Shown here piece after piece: positions 43,971 through 51,822 of a stretch of 64,000 nucleotides of DNA. Position numbers and translations under genes: made by a program. The DNA is from Afipia sp. 1NLS2 (lineage in GTDB: Bacteria > Pseudomonadota > Alphaproteobacteria > Rhizobiales > Xanthobacteraceae). Positions within the stretch are counted from its first letter, which is position 1. Each line of letters opens with the position of its first letter. The notes beneath the pieces are model-generated. The model saw only the letters and a program-made list of their open reading frames with translations. It was not told the origin of the DNA and ran no database searches. Location: positions 186,001 to 250,000 of the forward strand of contig NZ_ADVZ01000002.1 of NCBI RefSeq assembly GCF_000178995.1. Reading direction: 5' to 3'.

Positions 43971-45254
43971 CTAGGCGACTACGGGGCGTTTGTCACGGCG
44001 GATCGACAGGGCGGCGAGCGATGCAATCAGGCACAGGAGCCCGGCTGTGAAGAACGCGGGCAAATAGCTGGCCAGATAGGTCCGCGACAATCCGGCACCT
44101 AGCGCCACCGAGGCAGCGCCGATCTGGTGGCCGGCGAAAATCCAGCCGAACACCAGATTGGTGCGCTCGGCTCCGAAGGTCGAGGCGGTCAGGCGCACGG
44201 TCGGGGGGACCGTGGCGATCCAGTCGAGCCCGTAGAACACCGCGAACAGCGACAGGCCGTAGAAGGTGAAGTCGGTGAACGGCAGCATCATCAGCGAGAG
44301 CCCGCGCAGGCCGTAGTACCAGAACAGCAGCCAGCGATTGTCGTAGCGGTCCGACAGCCAGCCGGACATGATGGTGCCGATGAAATCGAAGATGCCCATC
44401 GCCGCCAGCAGCGTTGCGGCGCCCGTGGCAGGAATCGAATAGTCGGCGCACAGCGTAATAAAGTGCGTCTGGATCAGGCCGTTGGTGCTGGCGCCGCAGA
44501 TATAGAAGGTGAAGAACAGCACCCAGAAGACGCGGCTTTGCAAGGCCTCCCTCAATGCGCCGAGGGCAGCCGATGTGATCGGCGCATTCGCGGGCGCGGG
44601 CGGAGGGATCGGCGTGCTGCCGTCATCGCCAAAGGGGCGTAGCGCGAGATCGGACGGACGGTCGCGCACCACCAGAAGCACGGCAAGCGCGGCGACGGCC
44701 ATCAGCACGCAGAGCGCGCCGGTGGCGACGCGCCAGCTATAGAGTTCGGTGAGCTTCGCCATCACCGGCAGAAACAGAAGCTGGCCGGTGGCCGAACTCG
44801 CGGCGAACATCCCGACGACCAATCCGCGCCGCGCGGTGAACCAGCGCGCGGCAACCGTCGCGCCGAGCACCAATGCAGTCATGCCGGTGCCGAGGCCGAC
44901 GACGAAACCCCACAGCACGATCAGTTGCCAGACTTCGGTCATGAACAGCGAGAGCACGAGGCCTGAGATGATCGTCGTCAGCGCGCAGAGCACGACATTG
45001 CGCATGCCGTAGCGGTTGATGAGGGCTGCGGCGAAGGGGGCCACCAGCCCGTACAGCAGCAGGCGGATCGACAGCGCGCTGGAGATTTCCGCGTTGCTCC
45101 AGTGAAATTCCTGCTCCAGCGGCACGATGAACACGCCCGGCGCGCTGATCGAGGCGGCGCTCGCCAGCGTCGTCAGGAAGGTCGCGGCGACGACGGCCCA
45201 TCCGTAATAGATGTCGCGGGAGGCAAGGCGCGCCGAGAGCCAGTTCGAGATCAT
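43971..45254 (-). CDS. MFS transporter
   Basis: A 427-residue protein with twelve predicted helices. The start IYYGWAVVAATF, the helix-4/5 segment LGLGTGMTALVLGATVAARWF and the loop RRGLVVGM recall oxalate/formate or monocarboxylate-type MFS carriers. A cytosolic loop of about 40 residues lies between helices 6 and 7. It is divergent from a TetR-type regulator with two palindromic sites between, so it is probably an inducible exporter or carboxylate carrier. Confidence 0.88.
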   Translation of the reverse strand: MISNWLSARLASRDIYYGWAVVAATFLTTLASAASISAPGVFIVPLEQEFHWSNAEISSALSIRLLLYGLVAPFAAALINRYGMRNVVLCALTTIISGLVLSLFMTEVWQLIVLWGFVVGLGTGMTALVLGATVAARWFTARRGLVVGMFAASSATGQLLFLPVMAKLTELYSWRVATGALCVLMAVAALAVLLVVRDRPSDLALRPFGDDGSTPIPPPAPANAPITSAALGALREALQSRVFWVLFFTFYICGASTNGLIQTHFITLCADYSIPATGAATLLAAMGIFDFIGTIMSGWLSDRYDNRWLLFWYYGLRGLSLMMLPFTDFTFYGLSLFAVFYGLDWIATVPPTVRLTASTFGAERTNLVFGWIFAGHQIGAASVALGAGLSRTYLASYLPAFFTAGLLCLIASLAALSIRRDKRPVVA

Positions 45255-45288
45255 GGTCGGTCCTGTGGGGCAAGTCGGAAACTGAGAG

Positions 45289-45304
45289 TATGATATGTAT
45301 CATA
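45289..45304. promoter_or_regulatory. candidate TetR operator 1
   Basis: TATGATA-TG-TATCATA has perfect seven-base arms. It lies 35 bases before the MFS start codon (minus strand), in the gap between the MFS gene and the tetR-type gene. Confidence 0.5.
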
Positions 45305-45352
45305 TCACGAGGATTGGATCACAATCCCTTTACGGAGCGGCTTCTTTCGTAT

Positions 45353-45372
45353 TATATGATATATGACATATA
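45353..45372. promoter_or_regulatory. candidate TetR operator 2
   Basis: TATATG at 45353-45358 and CATATA at 45367-45372 form six-base arms with an eight-base spacer. It shares TATGATAT with site 1 and lies 11 bases before the TetR start, suiting autoregulation. Confidence 0.4.
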
Positions 45373-45383
45373 AAGGACAGGCC

Positions 45384-46016
45384 ATGCGTTACACGCGGGA
45401 TCACAAAGCGGCGACCCATGAGAAAATCCTGAAAGGCGCGGTCATGCGTCTGAAGGAAAATGGTTCAGCCGGCATCGCCATCGCGGAATTGATGGAGGAG
45501 GCGGGACTCACCCATGGCGGCTTCTATGCGCATTTCAAATCCCGCGACGCGCTGATCGAGGAATCCTTCCGCGATGCGCTGGATACGACTGCGCGGCGCT
45601 GGCGGGCCCGGGCGGAGAAAGCGCCGAAAGGCGAAGGGCTGGCCGCCATCGTCAATGGCTATCTGACGCGCGAACATCGCGACGACGTGTCGGGCGGTTG
45701 CGCGTTACCGGCGCTAGGCGCCGAACTGGCCCGCTCCAGTACAAAGACGCGGCGGATTTTCACCGCCAAACTTGAAGAGGCGATCGATCTTGTCGCCTCG
45801 CAACATGCGGAGCGTCCGACCAGGGCTATGCGCGAAGAGGCGATCGGCGCCATCGCTACCATGGTCGGAAGCCTTCTGCTGGCGCGCGCGGCAGCGGCCG
45901 ATGAGGAATTATCGGCGGATATTCTCAAGGCAGGCCGGAAGAAGGCGCTGGCGGGGAATGAGCCGCGCGTCAAACGCGCTGTCCCGAAATCCGCACAAGG
46001 AAAAGTCGCTCGCTAG
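45384..46016 (+). CDS. TetR/AcrR family transcriptional regulator
   Basis: A 210-residue regulator. The N-terminal helix-turn-helix (about 10-55) includes IAELMEEAGLTHGGFYAHFKSRDAL, a standard TetR signature. The ligand domain is helical, with the GGCALPAL segment as in the C-terminal TetR_C domains. A basic tail of about 25 residues (RVKRAVPKSAQGK) is unusual. ATG 45384 follows AAAGGA; a start at 45363 would overlap operator 2. It is divergent from the MFS gene and probably represses it and itself. Confidence 0.9.
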   Translation: MRYTRDHKAATHEKILKGAVMRLKENGSAGIAIAELMEEAGLTHGGFYAHFKSRDALIEESFRDALDTTARRWRARAEKAPKGEGLAAIVNGYLTREHRDDVSGGCALPALGAELARSSTKTRRIFTAKLEEAIDLVASQHAERPTRAMREEAIGAIATMVGSLLLARAAAADEELSADILKAGRKKALAGNEPRVKRAVPKSAQGKVAR

Positions 46017-46105
46017 CGGCACAGCGCATCTCGTTCTTATGTTGAATATCGCGCTCGCTCCGTTCGGACGCTAAATTGCTTCACGTTCACCAGACGGAGT
46101 CGGTC

Positions 46106-46993
46106 ATGACGCAGATTGCTTTTATCGGTCTCGGCAACATGGGCGGCCCGATGGCCGCCAATCTGGTGAAGGCGGGATTTGCGGTTCGCGGTTTCGATCT
46201 CGCCGAATCTTCCAAGAAGGCGGCGGCCGCGGCAGGCATCGCCGTTGCGGCCAGCATCAACGATGCGGTGCAGGAAGCCGAAACCGTCATCACCATGTTG
46301 CCTGCGGGTCAACATGTCCTCGATGTCTGGAACGAGATCGTGCCGCTGCTCGAAAAGGGCGCCTTGATTATCGATTGCTCGACCATCGATGTTGGAAGCG
46401 CAGGAGAGGCCCACGAACTGGCGGCGACCGCGGGCCTGCGTTCGGTCGATGCGCCGGTGTCCGGCGGCACCAATGGCGCGAAGAACGCGACATTGACCTT
46501 CATGGCGGGCGGCGATCCCAAGGCATTCGCCGCCGCAAAGCCGATCCTGGAAAAGATGGGTGCCAAAATCATCCATTGCGGCGAGGCAGGCGCGGGGCAG
46601 GCGGCGAAGATCTGCAACAATATGATCCTCGGCATTTCGATGATCGGCGTCTGCGAGGCGTTCACGCTCGGCGAGAAACTCGGTCTGTCGCATCAGGCGC
46701 TGTTCGATGTCGCGTCCACCTCCTCGGGACAATGCTGGTCGCTGACGAGCTATTGTCCGGTACCGGGTCCGGTGCCCGCATCGCCCGCCAATAATGATTA
46801 CAAGCCGGGCTTCGCCACGGCGCTGATGCTGAAGGACCTGCGATTGTCGCAGGAGGCGGCGCGCGCGGCCGGCGCGTCCACGCCGCTCGGCGCGCATGCG
46901 CAGGCGCTTTATCAGGCTTTTTCGGATGCCGGACACGGCATGGTGGACTTTTCCGGCATCATCGCGCAACTCAGGGCCCAGTCGAAGGGATGA
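46106..46993 (+). CDS. mmsB: 3-hydroxyisobutyrate dehydrogenase
   Basis: A 295-residue beta-hydroxyacid dehydrogenase that oxidises 3-hydroxyisobutyrate to methylmalonate semialdehyde in valine breakdown. The N-terminal NAD loop is GLGNMGGPMA; DAPVSGGTNGA is the substrate-binding motif. The catalytic Lys lies in GQAAKICNNMILG, and the C-terminal KDLRLS segment is also typical. The ATG at 46106 gives the usual N-terminus. No other valine-degradation gene is in view. A flavoprotein gene follows after 15 bases. Confidence 0.92.
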   Translation: MTQIAFIGLGNMGGPMAANLVKAGFAVRGFDLAESSKKAAAAAGIAVAASINDAVQEAETVITMLPAGQHVLDVWNEIVPLLEKGALIIDCSTIDVGSAGEAHELAATAGLRSVDAPVSGGTNGAKNATLTFMAGGDPKAFAAAKPILEKMGAKIIHCGEAGAGQAAKICNNMILGISMIGVCEAFTLGEKLGLSHQALFDVASTSSGQCWSLTSYCPVPGPVPASPANNDYKPGFATALMLKDLRLSQEAARAAGASTPLGAHAQALYQAFSDAGHGMVDFSGIIAQLRAQSKG

Positions 46994-47008
46994 AGCCGGT
47001 TTGATGTC

Positions 47009-48232
47009 GTGAGCGCGCCGGATGTTGCCATTATCGGGGCCGGTCCGGCCGGCCTGATCGCGGCCGAAACGGTGGCGGCGGCAGGCGCGTCGGTCATCGT
47101 GTACGACCGGATGCCGTCGGTCGCGCGGAAATTTCTGATGGCCGGGCGGGGCGGGCTCAACCTCACCCACAGCGAGCCGCTCGATATTTTCCTTGCGCGC
47201 TATAACAACGCGCCGCCGCTTCTGCGCGCGACGATCGAGGCGTTTTCGCCGGAGGCGTTGCGCGACTGGGCGCATGGGCTCGGGCAGGACACCTTCATCG
47301 GCTCGAGCGGGCGGGTCTTTCCCAAAACCTTCAAGGCCTCGCCGTTGCTGCGCGCATGGCTGTCGCGGCTGGAAAGTCTTGGCGTGCAGTTCGCGCTTCG
47401 TCATCGATGGCTTGGCTGGGACGAGAATGGCGCTTTGCGTTTCGAGACGCTGCAGGGCGAGCAAAGCATGCAACCGCGCGCGACGATCCTCGCACTCGGC
47501 GGCGCAAGCTGGCCTCGGCTGGGATCGAACGGTGATTGGCGCGACATCCTGTCGGCGCAGGGTATCGCGATCAGCGAACTGAAACCGGCGAATTCCGGTT
47601 TCCGCGTCGCATGGAGTGACTCCTTTCGGGAGCGGTTCGAAGGCCAGCCGCTCAAGAACGTGGCGCTCGGCTATGGGGCGCGCACATCGCGCGGCGAGAT
47701 CGTCATCACGAAGGACGGCATCGAAGGCGGCGGCATCTATGCGTTGTCGGCGGCATTGCGCGAGGGCGTTGCCGCGAAGGGACATGCCACGCTCACCGTC
47801 GATCTGCGCCCGGATCTCACCTTGCCGGATCTCGTGGCGCGGCTGTCGCGTCCACGCGGCAAGCAGTCGATCGCGACATTTTTACGTAAAGCGCTAACCT
47901 TGCCGCCGCACGCGATAGGGCTTCTGCATGAGGCCGCATTGCATCGTGACACGATGCTTTCGGCCATGCCGCCGGAGGAGCTGGCGCGCCTGATCCGCGA
48001 ACTGCCCGTGCGGGTGGAAGGAACGGCGTCGCTTGCGCGGGCGATTTCGACCGCGGGCGGGGTGGCTTTTTCGGAGGTCGGTCCGGATTTCAGCCTGCGT
48101 TTGCGGCCCGATGTCTTTATTGCGGGCGAGATGCTCGACTGGGAGGCGCCGACCGGCGGATATCTCCTTCAAGCCTCTTTTGCCACCGGCGTCGCGGCCG
48201 GGCGGGGCGCGCTGGCCCGGGTGGGCCGTTAA
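47009..48232 (+). CDS. HI0933/BaiN-type NAD(P)/FAD-dependent oxidoreductase
   Basis: A 407-residue flavoprotein. The N-terminal dinucleotide loop is GAGPAGLIAAE, and the family motif KFLMAGRGGLNLTHSE follows. The segment ALGGASWPRLGSNGD and the C-terminal GEMLDWEAPTGGYLLQ, FATG block bind FAD. It matches the TIGR03862 branch of the HI0933 family. BaiN reduces steroid double bonds, but the substrate here is unknown. The start is GTG 47009. It is likely co-transcribed with mmsB. Confidence 0.88.
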   Translation: MSAPDVAIIGAGPAGLIAAETVAAAGASVIVYDRMPSVARKFLMAGRGGLNLTHSEPLDIFLARYNNAPPLLRATIEAFSPEALRDWAHGLGQDTFIGSSGRVFPKTFKASPLLRAWLSRLESLGVQFALRHRWLGWDENGALRFETLQGEQSMQPRATILALGGASWPRLGSNGDWRDILSAQGIAISELKPANSGFRVAWSDSFRERFEGQPLKNVALGYGARTSRGEIVITKDGIEGGGIYALSAALREGVAAKGHATLTVDLRPDLTLPDLVARLSRPRGKQSIATFLRKALTLPPHAIGLLHEAALHRDTMLSAMPPEELARLIRELPVRVEGTASLARAISTAGGVAFSEVGPDFSLRLRPDVFIAGEMLDWEAPTGGYLLQASFATGVAAGRGALARVGR

Positions 48233-48346
48233 GAATTTCGGACGATAGAACTATGGCGGTGTCGCATAAAACCGCTAGGCTGTCCGGGAACCACAACCTC
48301 GTTCGTCTCTTTCGCGTTGCAAAATAACGATAATCGGGAGTGAAAC

Positions 48347-49546
48347 ATGAAGTCCAAATATCTGTCGGCAATCTCGGCCCTGGCCCTTCTCTGCGCGGCC
48401 GGCCCGGCATTCGCCGCCGAGGGCGTCAAGATTGGTGTCTTGAACGATCAGTCCGGCGTCTACGCTGATTTCGGCGGCAAATGGTCGGTCGAAGCCGCCC
48501 AAATGGCCATCGATGATTTCGGCGGCTCCGTGCTCGGCCAGAAGATCGAACTGGTTAACGCCGACCACCAGAACAAGCCCGACCTCGGCGTGAGCATCGC
48601 GCGCCGCTGGTACGATGTCGAACATGTCGACATGATCACCGAACTGACGACATCTTCTGTCGCGCTTGCCGTGCAGGAACTCTCGAAGCAGGAAAAGAAG
48701 ATCGACATGGTGGTCGGCGCGGGCTCGTCGCGCATCACCGGCGACCTCTGCTCGCCTTACGGCTTCCACTGGGCCTATGACACGCATGCGCTCGCTGTCG
48801 GCACCGGCGGTGCCTTGACCGAGGCGGGCGGCAACACCTGGTTCTTCCTGACCGCCGACTATCAGTTCGGCTATTCGCTGGAGCAGGACACCGCCGCGAT
48901 CGTGAAGGAAAAGGGCGGCAAGGTGCTGGGCGCAGTGCGTCACCCGCTGAACACCTCCGACTTCTCGTCGTTCCTGTTGCAGGCGCAAAGCTCGAAGGCG
49001 AAGGTCATCGGTCTCGCCAACGCCGGTCTCGACACCTCGAACGCCATCAAGCAGGCGTCTGAATTCGGCATCGTGCAGGGCGGCCAGAAGCTCGCGGCGC
49101 TGCTGTTCACGCTGGCGGAAGTGCACGGCCTCGGCCTTCAGGCGGCGCAGGGCCTGCAACTGACCGAGAGCTTCTACTGGGATCGCGACGACAGGTCGCG
49201 CGATTTCGCCAACCGCTTCTTCAAGAAGACCGGCCGGATGCCCAACATGGTCCAGGCCGGTACCTATTCGGCCGTGACCTCGTACCTGAAGGCTGTGAAG
49301 GCCGCCGGGACCAAGGATACCGAAGCCGTCACCAAGAAGCTGAAGGAAATGCCGGTGGATGATGCCTTCACCTCGCACGGCAAGGTTCTCGCCAACGGCC
49401 GCATGGTCACCGACCTCTATCTGTTCGAGGTCAAGAAGCCTTCGGAAAGCAAGAAGCCGTGGGATTATTACAAGGTGATCGCCACCGTGCCGGGCGACAA
49501 GGCCTACCCGACCGCGAAGGAAAGCGGCTGCCCGCTGACCAAGTAA
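48347..49546 (+). CDS. ABC transporter substrate-binding protein (branched-chain amino acid type)
   Basis: A 399-residue periplasmic protein with a signal peptide (cleavage after AFA, about residue 24). Two Rossmann-like lobes of the Peripla_BP_6 (LivK-like) family start KIGVLNDQSGVYADFGG. Two Cys (LCSPYG and SGCPL at the C-terminus) may form a disulfide. Relatives in this bacterial group bind amino acids, amides or aromatic acids. No permease genes adjoin, and a good terminator follows, so it is a single-gene unit. Confidence 0.87.
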   Translation: MKSKYLSAISALALLCAAGPAFAAEGVKIGVLNDQSGVYADFGGKWSVEAAQMAIDDFGGSVLGQKIELVNADHQNKPDLGVSIARRWYDVEHVDMITELTTSSVALAVQELSKQEKKIDMVVGAGSSRITGDLCSPYGFHWAYDTHALAVGTGGALTEAGGNTWFFLTADYQFGYSLEQDTAAIVKEKGGKVLGAVRHPLNTSDFSSFLLQAQSSKAKVIGLANAGLDTSNAIKQASEFGIVQGGQKLAALLFTLAEVHGLGLQAAQGLQLTESFYWDRDDRSRDFANRFFKKTGRMPNMVQAGTYSAVTSYLKAVKAAGTKDTEAVTKKLKEMPVDDAFTSHGKVLANGRMVTDLYLFEVKKPSESKKPWDYYKVIATVPGDKAYPTAKESGCPLTK

Positions 49547-49564
49547 GTTCCGGTCAAGATAAAG

Positions 49565-49600
49565 AATCCGCGTCACGCGAAAGTGTGGCGCGGATTTTTT
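49565..49600 (+). terminator. Rho-independent terminator
   Basis: AATCCGCG...CGCGGATT stem with a short internal bulge and GCGAAA-type loop, followed by TTTTTT at 49595-49600. It begins 19 bases after the substrate-binding protein stop. It also lies at the 3' end of the convergent MFS gene. Confidence 0.8.
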
Positions 49601-49604
49601 GCGG

Positions 49605-50822
49605 CTATGACGTCCCTGTCGAGGTTACCGCATCCGTTATCAGGGCAATAAAGCCAAAGCTTCCGGCGGCGAGACAGACGGCTGACCATCCCCCGTATGA
49701 CCACGCTAAGCTGGCTGCGGCTGCGCCGATACCGCCTCCGATGAAGAACAGGCCGACATAGAGACCGTTGATGCGGCCTCGCGCTTCGGGCTGTAGCAAG
49801 TTGATGGCACGGCGGCCAAGAATCTGGTCGCAGGTGAAGCCGATGTCGAGAAGGATCGCACCGAGACCTTCTACGGTGAGCGCCAATGTTCGTGACGAGA
49901 CGAATTCAGCCAATGCACACAGCACGGGCGCCACGATAATGAGAAGATGCGATGCGCATAATCCCCGCCGTGTCCAGCCGCGATCGCCCATCCGGCCCGC
50001 CAGCGGTGTCGCAATCGCGCCGGCTGCGCCGACCAGCGCGAAGATCGCAATGCCGCGCGCTGTGAGGTTGAAAGGGCTGGCGGATAGCCGGAGTGCAATG
50101 GCAGTCCAGTAGGCGGAGAAGGATGCCATGGCCAGCGAGGCCGTCCATGAGCGCACGCGCAAGACCGGTTCATCGCGCCACAATGTCCAGAACGACCCCA
50201 GCAGCCCCGCGTAGCTTATGCGTGCGGCGGGCTGCAGCGAGGGAAGGCGTCGCATCAGCGCGATGGCAAGAACTGCGATCGCCGCAGCAGAGGCCGCATA
50301 GAATCCGCGCCAGTCCCAAGCATCCGCTATTAAACTCGCGAGCGGGCGGGACAGCATGATACCGATCATTAATCCACCCATCACATCGCCGATGACGCGC
50401 CCGCGTTCGGATGGATGCGCCATCGCAGCGATGAGCGGCACGAGCATCTGGATCGCGGAGCAGAAGACGCCGAGCACGAACACGCACAGCAGCAAAAGGG
50501 AGGGTGTCGGTGCGAGTGCGGTGCAGATCGCGGCAGTGACGGTGCAGGCGAGCGTGAAGCCAATGAGGTTGCGGTTTTCAAAGATGTCGGCGAGCGGCAC
50601 CAGCAGAAACAATCCGGTGGCGTATCCGAGCAGGGTCGAGGTGCTGACCATGCCAGCCTGTGCGGTGGATATGCCGAAGGACGAGCCGATCAACGCGACA
50701 AGGATTTGTGGCGCGGACAGGTTAGTCACAATGACGCCGGTGGCGAGGGCACCCAGCCGGATGAAGGAGCGGGAAACGGTTTGTTGAGGGTCGGGAAGGG
50801 TCGTGGCCGTAAGCAGGGTCAT
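49605..50822 (-). CDS. MFS transporter (drug-efflux-like)
   Basis: A 405-residue protein of about twelve helices. The first helix pair has LSAPQILVALIGSSFGIS, the loop after helix 2 has LADIFENRNLIG, and PSERGRVIGDVMGGLMIGIMLSRP is the antiporter motif C region. It resembles the DHA1-type exporters next to LysR regulators. The divergent LysR gene and the inverted repeat between them suggest inducible expression. Confidence 0.88.
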   Translation of the reverse strand: MTLLTATTLPDPQQTVSRSFIRLGALATGVIVTNLSAPQILVALIGSSFGISTAQAGMVSTSTLLGYATGLFLLVPLADIFENRNLIGFTLACTVTAAICTALAPTPSLLLLCVFVLGVFCSAIQMLVPLIAAMAHPSERGRVIGDVMGGLMIGIMLSRPLASLIADAWDWRGFYAASAAAIAVLAIALMRRLPSLQPAARISYAGLLGSFWTLWRDEPVLRVRSWTASLAMASFSAYWTAIALRLSASPFNLTARGIAIFALVGAAGAIATPLAGRMGDRGWTRRGLCASHLLIIVAPVLCALAEFVSSRTLALTVEGLGAILLDIGFTCDQILGRRAINLLQPEARGRINGLYVGLFFIGGGIGAAAASLAWSYGGWSAVCLAAGSFGFIALITDAVTSTGTS

Positions 50823-50860
50823 TGAAAGCCTCGCAAATGATCGCGAGGCCCTTTAAGCAG

Positions 50861-50908
50861 CACGCATAATATGCAACAATTCAATTATATCGATAATCAA
50901 TATGCGTG
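50861..50908. promoter_or_regulatory. inverted repeat between MFS and lysR genes
   Basis: CACGCATA at 50861-50868 and TATGCGTG at 50901-50908 are perfect eight-base arms 32 bases apart, with an AT-rich centre. The right arm ends just before the LysR ATG. It is a candidate site for the divergent LysR protein. Confidence 0.45.
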
Positions 50909-50914
50909 TTGGTC

Positions 50915-51811
50915 ATGAATACCAATGATCTGGTCGCCTTCGTCGCGGTAGTCGAAACCGGCTCCATCGTCGCCGCGTCCGCGCGGCTGAATCTGACCCA
51001 GCCGGGGGTGACGCGCCGCGTGCAGAATCTCGAAGACATGCTTGGTGTGGAATTGCTCGACCGGCAATCGAAGCCATTGAAACCAACAACGGCAGGTCGC
51101 GAAGCGTATGAGCAGGGGCGCCGGGTGTTGCGGACGCTGGACGATCTTAAATCGGGGGTTGCGGCCGATGGCGTCGTGCGCGGCGAATTCCGCCTGGGCA
51201 TTACACCTTATTTATCCGAAGCCGGTTTGAGCGTGCCGCTGGATAGGCTGCGCGCGCAATTTCCGTCGCTGAGCCTGCGGGTCATTTCCGGCTGGTCGCT
51301 GGAGCAGACGGAGCGGGTTGGCCGCAACGAACTCGATGCCGCTGCGATCTGTCTGCCTGACGGTGTCGCGCCACCGGAAGAACTAGAATGTGACGATCTC
51401 GGAACGCAGGCTGTCATTTTCGTCGTCCCTCGCGACATGAAGGTGCCGAAGACGATTGGCCTGCCGGACCTGTCGCGCCTGCCATGGGTCATCAATCATG
51501 ATGGCTGCGGATTTCGCAGGGCGCTCAAGCGCCGGTTTGACGCAGCGCATCTGCCGTTTCAGATTGCTGTGGAGGCGATCGACCCGGAGCTTCGATTGTC
51601 GCTGGTCGCGCGCGGCATGGGAATTGGACTGGCAACGCCTGCGGCTTTGAAGCGCAGCCCCTTTCGCAGCAAGCTGAAGATCGTCAAGGTCGAAAACTTC
51701 GAACCCGCCGTGAGGGCATGGGTCGTTCATCGTCCGCCGGCCGGCCGTCTGGCGGCTCCGATCGAAGCCTTCCGCGATGCGCTCGCTCTGGAGCTTCATG
51801 AAGTGCGCTGA
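50915..51811 (+). CDS. LysR family transcriptional regulator
   Basis: A 298-residue regulator. The N-terminal helix-turn-helix (about 3-60) has FVAVVETGSIVAASARLNLTQPGVTRRVQNLE, and the substrate-binding domain spans about 90-295. ATG 50915 is preferred; a GTG at 50906 is in frame but falls in the inverted repeat. It is divergent from an MFS exporter gene and most likely controls it. It ends 11 bases before the convergent ABC-F gene. Confidence 0.9.
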   Translation: MNTNDLVAFVAVVETGSIVAASARLNLTQPGVTRRVQNLEDMLGVELLDRQSKPLKPTTAGREAYEQGRRVLRTLDDLKSGVAADGVVRGEFRLGITPYLSEAGLSVPLDRLRAQFPSLSLRVISGWSLEQTERVGRNELDAAAICLPDGVAPPEELECDDLGTQAVIFVVPRDMKVPKTIGLPDLSRLPWVINHDGCGFRRALKRRFDAAHLPFQIAVEAIDPELRLSLVARGMGIGLATPAALKRSPFRSKLKIVKVENFEPAVRAWVVHRPPAGRLAAPIEAFRDALALELHEVR

Positions 51812-51822
51812 AGGAAGCCGCG

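Noticed and set aside
46037-47785. A 582-codon minus-strand frame opposite mmsB and the flavoprotein
   Set aside because: Both plus-strand proteins have complete family motifs; the antisense product has none.
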